In this document: one piece after another, positions 58,207 to 64,000 of the stretch
How positions within the stretch are numbered: the first letter of the stretch is position 1
How the letters are laid out: the number at the start of each line of letters is the position of its first letter
DNA from: Oscillospiraceae bacterium
GTDB lineage: Bacteria; Bacillota; Clostridia; Oscillospirales; Oscillospiraceae
DNA: 64,000 bases
Direction: 5' to 3'
Assembly: GCA_902802045.1 (NCBI GenBank)
Contig: CADCKQ010000003.1
Coordinates: 1-64,000 of the forward strand
The notes under the pieces: generated by a model
Database searches by the model: none
What the model saw: the letters and a program-made list of their open reading frames with translations, nothing else
Told to the model about the DNA's origin: nothing
Program-made: the position numbers and the translations under genes

Positions 58207-60501
58207 TCAGTAAATGTACATTCTGTTTGCAATGGTGTAGCATATCCGGTGCACTGCCTCTCTAAGCAGGTTCGAAACAGCAGCGGGATCGTTTCTGTAC
58301 GCGATCCTAAGCCTGTCCGAGACTCTGCCGGTGCAGGGATCGAAGAAGATATCGCTGCCCGCTTTCAGCATGTCGAGGATATTTCCTTCAGAAGAGACCA
58401 GCTTTTTCGTGCTTACAAGCCCTTCAAAGCCCCACTCGGCTCTCATAAGGCTCTTTATAAGTGCTGCATCCGACGGAACCGCAGCTCCGGCGGGTATGCC
58501 TTCTTTTATCGCGATCTCAAGCGATTTCAGTTCCGTCTCCCGAAGCGTCTTATCTACGGCACTGACGGATATTTCCTTCGAATATACCGCAAATGCGGCG
58601 CAGTCCGAGCTCTGTATACCCCTTATTTCGGCGGCGGCGATCTTTCCCGCGAGCAGAGGATCATCTGACAGGACTCCGGGTGCAGTATCCGGGGCATAAA
58701 CGCTTTCGAGCCCGTATGTCTTTGCCTCCCTGCCGATGGCTCTTCCGAGCTCCATCGCAAGGTCGTCGTTCCAGGAGGAAGCCAAAGCAGCCGGAGAGAG
58801 GTAATCAACTGCATCAAGCTTCCGTACTGCTCCCTCTATGCCTTTGAGCGCGCACAGAGACTCCGTTTTCTTTATGCCGAGCCTTAAGTTTTCCTCCGTA
58901 TGCCAGGCGCCGTTCGAAACAAGTGTTATCATCTCGTCGAGACTGAATTCGTCAAGAAAGCTGCCCCAGGCAGGGTCATCGTAACTGAGACCCTTCATCG
59001 CGTCGAGGAAAAGACCGTTTGATGCTCCTGATACCGGAATGATTTCATATCCTTCTTCAATGCCGTTTTCGGCGGACAGATCCGAATACTCCACATCGGT
59101 AAGCGCGTCATTGTCGTATTTTACGTCTGTCGCAACCTCATAGGTGATATAATCCCCGTCATCCTTCGCCGAAAGGGCATCTCCTGTGACAGCAATATCG
59201 TATTTGCCCTTGCTGAGAATGAATGCATGTTCTTCCCCGGAGTATTCAGCCATATCCCGCACTGGAACGGAGAGCGTGACTCTCTCTGTCTCGCCGGGAT
59301 CCAGCGTCTCCGTCTTTTCGAAGCACAAAAGTCTCATCCCGGAAGCAGAGCCCTCCCTCATGAACCAGAGTCCTACTGCTTCTTTTCCCGGAACAGAGCC
59401 TCTGTTTGTTATGTCAGCTTCTGCCGTAATAAGATTGTAGTCGGATACGAATCTGGATAGCTTTACATCAAATTCGGTATATGAAAGCCCCCAACCCAGG
59501 GGGAAAGACTCTTCCTTTGAGTTCCCGGAATATGTAAATGCTGTTCTGCCCGAGGGATTTGACGCCCCGGAAACAATATCTGCTATGGCGGGCATTGCCC
59601 CGAAGCCCTTCGTATCGGACAGAAGAGCGCCTTTGATGCTTTCATAGCCGTTTATAAAGCTCAGGTCCGATTTTATCTCGGGATCTGCTGCTATAATGAC
59701 CTTATCAAAGCCTGAAAGGACCCTTCTCAGGGTTTCTGCTCTTACAGGCATTGTTTCTCCGAGAAGGTCACCGTCCTCAGGCGGAAGGATTATAAGGGCG
59801 AGATCCGAGAACGAGAGGGCTTCTTCAAAATCCTTGTCGCCGAGCTTTGTCCAGTCAGCGGTATATTCACCGCCGTTCAACAGCGATCTGACTCTGTTTT
59901 CTATCGTTTCAAGATCAAAGCGTTTTTTCTGTGTCTGAGCACGGCTCAGTTTTGTGTTGCAGGAAAAGCCCTTGTCTCCGAGGGCTTCAATAAGCACCTC
60001 CTGATCTATGCCGGGTCCCGAAAAGACGTTAATTTTTGTTCCCGCCTCCAGCGGAAGAAATTCCTTATTTTTCAGCAGGACCGCACTGTCTCTTTGGGCC
60101 TCCTCCGAAAGCATTCTCCCGGCTGTTCTGGCTTTTTCAGCCTCTCTGTCGGTATCTGTGAATCCTCTCTGGGAGGAATATACGGAATATGCCGTCTTTA
60201 TCGGACCTAGATTGATATATACCGCTCCCGCGATAAGAGCCAGAACAAGGAACCACGAAAGAAGTCTTCTGCCTCTTCTTTTGCGCTTCAGGAAAGCCTT
60301 TTTCTGCTTTCTGAGCCCTCTCTTTTCTTCTCCTTCAGCGCTTTTCATCCGGGCTTTAAAGTCTTTTTTCTGCTGTTTGACCGAGGCGGCGAATTCGTCG
60401 TAGGCCTCCTGCCCTTCAAGTCTCGCCTCTTTTTTGGCACGAAGATATTCTTTTGCCTCCGCTCTGCCCTGTTTTTTATACTTTCTCATTTCACTTGCCA
60501 T
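58207..60501 (-). CDS. membrane-anchored, permuted GH3-like protein without the catalytic nucleophile
   Basis: 764 residues from the ATG at 60501 (GGGGGAGGT upstream). Residues 1-79 are very basic and helical (cytoplasmic), 80-100 form one membrane helix, and the rest is extracytoplasmic. The order is permuted: the GH3 sandwich domain (SAVLLKNKEFLPLEAG to FPLGWGLSYTEF, about 140-365) and an FnIII-like domain precede the TIM-barrel part (about 520-740). In the barrel, GH3 enzymes have a Asp in the (V/S/T)D(W/Y) strand after EWGFxG; here EWGFEGLVSTKK places Lys699 at that site. The KHF..N motif is also lost. It is therefore probably a sugar-binding or scaffold protein, not a glycosidase. Confidence 0.8.
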   Translation of the reverse strand: MASEMRKYKKQGRAEAKEYLRAKKEARLEGQEAYDEFAASVKQQKKDFKARMKSAEGEEKRGLRKQKKAFLKRKRRGRRLLSWFLVLALIAGAVYINLGPIKTAYSVYSSQRGFTDTDREAEKARTAGRMLSEEAQRDSAVLLKNKEFLPLEAGTKINVFSGPGIDQEVLIEALGDKGFSCNTKLSRAQTQKKRFDLETIENRVRSLLNGGEYTADWTKLGDKDFEEALSFSDLALIILPPEDGDLLGETMPVRAETLRRVLSGFDKVIIAADPEIKSDLSFINGYESIKGALLSDTKGFGAMPAIADIVSGASNPSGRTAFTYSGNSKEESFPLGWGLSYTEFDVKLSRFVSDYNLITAEADITNRGSVPGKEAVGLWFMREGSASGMRLLCFEKTETLDPGETERVTLSVPVRDMAEYSGEEHAFILSKGKYDIAVTGDALSAKDDGDYITYEVATDVKYDNDALTDVEYSDLSAENGIEEGYEIIPVSGASNGLFLDAMKGLSYDDPAWGSFLDEFSLDEMITLVSNGAWHTEENLRLGIKKTESLCALKGIEGAVRKLDAVDYLSPAALASSWNDDLAMELGRAIGREAKTYGLESVYAPDTAPGVLSDDPLLAGKIAAAEIRGIQSSDCAAFAVYSKEISVSAVDKTLRETELKSLEIAIKEGIPAGAAVPSDAALIKSLMRAEWGFEGLVSTKKLVSSEGNILDMLKAGSDIFFDPCTGRVSDRLRIAYRNDPAAVSNLLREAVHRICYTIANRMYIY

Positions 60502-60685
60502 AATATACCTCCCCCGGCATAAGGCAGTCTTAACTAACACATATTACCATACGGATATGCCTTTTTTCAATCGCGCGTTTCCCCTTTACGCGCTTATTTC
60601 AAAGCCTGAAGCTTTTCCTTGTGTTTGGCCCCATTCGTTGGTATACTTATAAAACAAAATAAAAAGTATTCGGAGGTTATAAAAT

Positions 60686-61705
60686 ATGACCGTTCTTGTA
60701 ACCGGAGGTGCCGGTTATATCGGCAGCCACACTTGTGTCGAGCTTTTGGCCAAGGGCTATGACGTCGTTGTGGTCGACAACCTCGTCAACTCCAGCGCCA
60801 AAGCTGTGGAGAGGGTCGAGCAGATAGCCGGGAAGGATGTCAGTTTCTATGAGGTCGATGTCAGAGACCGAGGCAGGCTGGACGCGATCTTCTCGAAACA
60901 CGATGTAGGCTGCGTCATCCATTTTGCGGGACTCAAGGCTGTTGGCGAGAGCGTTGTAATGCCTCTCGAGTACTACGACAACAACCTCTTTTCCACTGTA
61001 ACGCTCTGCGAGGTCATGCGCGAACACAAGTGCAAGAATATCATTTTCTCTTCCTCGGCAACTGTCTACTCCGGTGACAACGAGATGCCTCTGAAAGAGA
61101 CCTCAAAAACCGGCATGTGCACAAATCCTTACGGCTGGACCAAATATATGTCCGAGCAGATCATGAGGGATATGGCATTTGCCGATAAAGAGTGGTCCGT
61201 CTCACTTTTGAGATACTTCAATCCGATAGGTGCGCACAGCAGCGGGCTGATCGGAGAGGACCCGCGCGGGATCCCGAACAATCTGATGCCCTTCATCGCC
61301 CAGGTCGCTGTCGGCAGACGTGACCATCTGAACGTCTTCGGCGATGACTACAACACTCCGGACGGTACGGGCGTAAGAGACTATATCCATGTTGTAGATC
61401 TTGCAAGGGGCCATGTGGCCGCCATAGACTATATGATGGCAGGGCACAGGGGCGAGAATGTTTTCAATCTCGGCACCGGCCACGGATACAGCGTCCTGGA
61501 TATAGTGAAAGCCTTCGAAGCCGCGACCGGCGTTAAGATCCCTTATGAGATAGCTCCAAGGAGGCCCGGCGACCTCGCAACCGTATATTCTTCTCCCGAC
61601 AAGAGCGCGCAGCTTCTAGGCTGGAAAGCGGAGTATTCCCTCGAAGACATGTGCAGAGACACATGGGCCTGGCAGAGCAAAAACCCGATGGGTTACAACA
61701 GCTGA
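60686..61705 (+). CDS. galE: UDP-glucose 4-epimerase
   Basis: 339 residues. NAD-binding TGGAGYIGSHTCVELL, the active-site YGWTKYMSEQ (YxxxK), SSSATVYSG, and the ending typical of GalE. It interconverts UDP-glucose and UDP-galactose (possibly the N-acetyl forms too). CGGAGG lies upstream. A single-gene unit closed by a terminator. Confidence 0.97.
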   Translation: MTVLVTGGAGYIGSHTCVELLAKGYDVVVVDNLVNSSAKAVERVEQIAGKDVSFYEVDVRDRGRLDAIFSKHDVGCVIHFAGLKAVGESVVMPLEYYDNNLFSTVTLCEVMREHKCKNIIFSSSATVYSGDNEMPLKETSKTGMCTNPYGWTKYMSEQIMRDMAFADKEWSVSLLRYFNPIGAHSSGLIGEDPRGIPNNLMPFIAQVAVGRRDHLNVFGDDYNTPDGTGVRDYIHVVDLARGHVAAIDYMMAGHRGENVFNLGTGHGYSVLDIVKAFEAATGVKIPYEIAPRRPGDLATVYSSPDKSAQLLGWKAEYSLEDMCRDTWAWQSKNPMGYNS

Positions 61706-61729
61706 TTTTGTGCAATCTGAACAAAATAT

Positions 61730-61765
61730 AAAATGCCTGAGCCGCAATGGCTTCAGGCATTTTAT
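61730..61765 (+). terminator. terminator of galE
   Basis: AAATGCCTGAGCC and GGCTTCAGGCATTTT with loop GCAAT. Confidence 0.9.
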
Positions 61766-61905
61766 ACATTTTGGGTTTTTGTTGGAAAAATTGTTGGAAC
61801 TGTCGAAAACCTTGTTTTTTCAATTTATACGCTAATCTGTGTTGTAAAATTAATACAAGGTTTATTAATCATTGCTTTTGGACATTTTGAAGCGGCGTTT
61901 TCTTT

Positions 61906-63363
61906 TTACACTTCCTCGGAGTCTCTGAGCCGTTTTATCAGCACAGTGATAATAAGCCCGATGAGTATTATCGCGGCGATAATGAGCACAACTCCCGTCC
62001 ATCTGTTCCTGCCCGTTCTCACAGCCTCCGTCTTATCCGCGGAAGCGGAAGGCTCTCCGCTTTCCTGGGTGCTTTCGGCTATGTTGTTCTCTCCTTCCGG
62101 AGATACTGTCTGGATCGGAGCGATGCTGGCTGTAGGAGATGGTGCCTGGGTCGGTGCAGGAGTCGCTGTCGGTCTCGGCGTCGGGGTCGGTCTTGCCGGT
62201 GCTGCAGGGATCTGGACCGTTACAGTCTCTTTCTCTATTTTTACTTTTCTTTGATCAGTATAAGTCTGACCGTTCGCGTCTTTGGCCGTGGCTGTATAGA
62301 TGATGCTGTCCCCGCTTCTAGCGGATGTAACTTTAGCATCTGCAGCGCCGGTCTCCCTGCATCTGACACAGGTGAAATACAGTGTAGCGGACTTGAAATC
62401 GCTGCCCCAGCTCCAGATCAGCGAGCCCATCGCATTGCCCGAGTATGTATGCTTGCCGGCGATATATACCGAAACTTTTCCACTGTTGCCGGCTCCATCA
62501 GTCGCTACGATGGTCCCGCTCGCGGACGCGGTGTACCTGCCGTTGGAGTCCGGTTTTATTTCCTTTCCGTTCAATGTCACGCTGCTGACGCCGGACATCT
62601 CGTCATATACCGAGAACTGGGTCGCGGTGCAGTATGTGGCGCTGTTGCTTATACCGATTATCAAAGGAGCCGTGGTGTCTTTCTTTTCTTCCGGAACAGG
62701 GGTGGGAGCCGGCGTCTCTGTCGGTGCAGGCATCTCTGTCGGGACAGGACTTGACGTGACTTCCGGCTCGACTGTATTGGTTATGACTATCCTTGTATCG
62801 GAATAGGTCTTTCCTCCGTAGTCGAAATAAGCGGTATACGTGACTTTATTTGAGTTCTCATCCGGATTGGAGGCGACAGTTGCAGGGATATTCCCGACCC
62901 TCTCTCCGCATACGGAGCAGGTCAGTTCCGCTGAAGCCGCAGTAAGATCGTCACTCCAACTCCACTGCACGGTATAGTCATGTTTTCCGAAAACAACAAC
63001 AGTCACTTCAGAAGACGGTGCTTCGCTTTCCTCACTCTCTTTCGGAGCAGAGGCTGTTATTCTTATCACCTGCGGGAAAGCTCCGTTTCCCTGATCCGCC
63101 AGTGTATACTCGCCTGTCTCTCCGTTCTTTGCCAGCTCAAGTCCTCTTCCTGACAGTATCTCATATGCGAAAACACTTTCCGAGCCGCTTAAAGCAAATG
63201 CAGGCAGACTGCAGTATGCTCTCCCGGTCTCAATGCCTGTAAAAACAGGTGCTTCGTATAAATGCTGCTCTGCGCCTTCTTCAGTATCCTGTGCAAACCC
63301 GGCCGGGATCATGCCGAGCATAATTACAAGCGCGAGCAATAATGGCAGTATGTGCCTTTTCAT
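61906..63363 (-). CDS. cell-surface protein with two CxxC beta-repeats and a C-terminal membrane anchor
   Basis: 485 residues from the ATG at 63363 (AAGGAG upstream). Signal peptide (LLLALVIMLGMIPAGFAQ), then two related about 70-residue modules: WSWSDDLTAASAELTCSVCG and WSWGSDFKSATLYFTCVRC, each a W-rich start, a CxxC pair and a YTAxxxxxGxTYxDxR ending. Between them lies a Pro/Thr-rich linker (PTEMPAPTETPAPTP), and a further TPTPRP linker leads to the C-terminal helix (GVVLIIAAIILIGLIITVL) and a charged tail. Similar modules occur in surface proteins of gut Clostridia; the function is unknown, perhaps adhesion or metal-stabilised. Confidence 0.8.
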   Translation of the reverse strand: MKRHILPLLLALVIMLGMIPAGFAQDTEEGAEQHLYEAPVFTGIETGRAYCSLPAFALSGSESVFAYEILSGRGLELAKNGETGEYTLADQGNGAFPQVIRITASAPKESEESEAPSSEVTVVVFGKHDYTVQWSWSDDLTAASAELTCSVCGERVGNIPATVASNPDENSNKVTYTAYFDYGGKTYSDTRIVITNTVEPEVTSSPVPTEMPAPTETPAPTPVPEEKKDTTAPLIIGISNSATYCTATQFSVYDEMSGVSSVTLNGKEIKPDSNGRYTASASGTIVATDGAGNSGKVSVYIAGKHTYSGNAMGSLIWSWGSDFKSATLYFTCVRCRETGAADAKVTSARSGDSIIYTATAKDANGQTYTDQRKVKIEKETVTVQIPAAPARPTPTPRPTATPAPTQAPSPTASIAPIQTVSPEGENNIAESTQESGEPSASADKTEAVRTGRNRWTGVVLIIAAIILIGLIITVLIKRLRDSEEV

Positions 63364-63514
63364 CCGGTTTTCTCCTTTCTTCATCCGCCGTTGCGGAGCC
63401 TCAATCGGGTGTATTTTACCATTATTGCAGTTGTTCCTCAAGCGATTACGGCCCGATTGCGATTAATTGACAGTTTGTTCAAAAATGACAGCGCTTATAC
63501 CCTTGTATATTAAG

Positions 63515-63543
63515 TTGTTTTTTGGACCCATAAGTGATAATAT
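63515..63543 (+). promoter_or_regulatory. promoter of the ATP synthase operon
   Basis: TTGTTT (63515-63520), 17 bases, TAATAT (63538-63543) preceded by TG (extended -10). This position supports translation from 63579. Confidence 0.55.
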
Positions 63544-63578
63544 TGACAAAAAGATTATTGATATTTCGGCGGTTAGTT

Positions 63579-63932
63579 ATGGCAGTTTTAATTTTCGGCG
63601 CGATTGGTTTTACAGTCGGAGCTCTGATATCTCTCGTCATAGCGATGGCAAGCTCCAATGTAATGAAGACAACTAAAAACGCGAACATTCTGATGGCGGT
63701 CTCCTCGGTCAGGACTTTTTTGAGCGCCGCCGTCCTGATCGCCCTTTATTTTGCCGGAAGAAATCTTGTCTCCGGACGCTATGCCCTGCTGATCGGCGGG
63801 GCTCTGGGGCTCACCCTCGTCAGCATATTTACGGCATTTAACGCCTCAAAACAGCTAAAGGAAGCCTCTGACAGGGACAGGAAAGAAAAAACGGAATCCG
63901 AAGGAAATGAGGAGGATGCCGATGGAATCTGA
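63579..63932 (+). CDS. small membrane protein, ATP synthase subunit I-like
   Basis: 117 residues from the ATG at 63579; a longer frame from 63534 would begin before the expected transcription start. Two to four membrane helices (VLIFGAIGFTVGALISLVIAMA, FLSAAVLIALYFAG, ALLIGGALGLTLVSIFTAF) and a charged C-terminal tail (DRDRKEKTESEGNEED). It overlaps the subunit a gene by 11 bases, the usual place for AtpI-type assembly factors in Bacillota. Confidence 0.75.
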   Translation: MAVLIFGAIGFTVGALISLVIAMASSNVMKTTKNANILMAVSSVRTFLSAAVLIALYFAGRNLVSGRYALLIGGALGLTLVSIFTAFNASKQLKEASDRDRKEKTESEGNEEDADGI

Positions 63933-64000
63933 AGTTCTGTTCACAGTATTCGGCCTCGAAGTAACCCCTGAGGTCACGACCCAGTGGGGAATAATAATAA
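63922..64000 (+). CDS. atpB: F-type ATP synthase subunit a (start only, cut by the window)
   Basis: The first 26 codons are present (MESEVLFTVFGLEVTPEV and on to TTQWGI). The start is preceded by GGAGG at 63911-63915. Subunit a carries the proton half-channels of the F0 part; the Arg essential for transport lies beyond the edge. Confidence 0.75.
   Translation, partial: MESEVLFTVFGLEVTPEVTTQWGIII

Noticed and set aside
1..64000. CRISPR arrays, cas genes, prophage, integrase, toxin-antitoxin pairs or an origin of replication
   Set aside because: No regularly spaced direct repeats, cas motifs, phage structural genes, intact integrase, or DnaA-box clusters were seen on reading both strands.

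Overview
This window looks like chromosome of an anaerobic, low-to-moderate GC (roughly half GC) Gram-positive bacterium, most likely a gut or rumen member of Bacillota class Clostridia. The signs are AGGAGG-type ribosome sites, consensus-like TTGACA/TATAAT promoters with 17-base spacers, many rho-independent terminators, YknXYZ/MacAB-type exporters, split class I hydro-lyase subunits and HxlR/LysR/VanZ/CPBP families. No cas genes, CRISPR array, prophage or replication origin is visible.

Left part (1-14.4 kb): an outward-facing strong promoter at the left edge (possibly for an rRNA operon), a lipoprotein-PfkB kinase-YchF operon, a MalY-type aminotransferase, a ThrRS lacking the TGS domain, an HD protein with a NifX-like protein carrying a His/Cys tail, and a small AT-richer islet (TfoX-N, DUF1801, VanZ) abutting tRNA-Ser(CGA), whose 3' end is partly duplicated. 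A MoxR-VWA pair follows.

14.4-30.5 kb: a MacAB/YknXYZ-like ABC system with two different adaptor proteins, an amino-sugar group (NagB, an RHH protein, a NahK-like kinase), a very short biotin ligase, an RNA methyltransferase, the ACT-UPF0210 pair, and a three-gene redox operon (26.4-30.5 kb). The first gene of that operon closely resembles the Cutibacterium (Propionibacterium) acnes polyunsaturated fatty acid double-bond isomerase. It is followed by a CrtI/retinol-saturase-type flavoprotein and an NAD(P)H-flavin-[2Fe-2S] reductase. I read this as a candidate fatty-acid isomerisation/hydrogenation (or polyene-reducing) cassette and regard it as the most interesting locus here.

30.5-43.1 kb is the accessory region: a 1-kb gene-free interval bounded by 109-bp inverted repeats (about 89% identical), a five-tRNA array (Gly, Arg, His, Gln, Lys), an IS3-type transposase, a visibly GC-richer L-tartrate catabolic island (dehydrogenase, TtdB, TtdA, DASS transporter, divergent LysR regulator), a group II intron 3' remnant fused to the tail of another gene, and a stretch of broken genes (CPBP protease, amidohydrolase, SDR and membrane-protein fragments).

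43.2-64 kb: a PRTase-like protein, a lipoprotein, an orphan Card1/Can2-like (DUF1887) CARF-nuclease candidate, HypA beside an 896-residue Fe-S flavoprotein, nicotinamidase-like, CorA, PlsY and DUF362 proteins, a membrane-protein pair, a heterodimeric ABC exporter with one degenerate ATP site, a membrane-anchored permuted GH3-like protein that has lost its nucleophile, GalE, a CxxC-repeat surface protein, and the beginning of the F-type ATP synthase operon, cut by the right edge.
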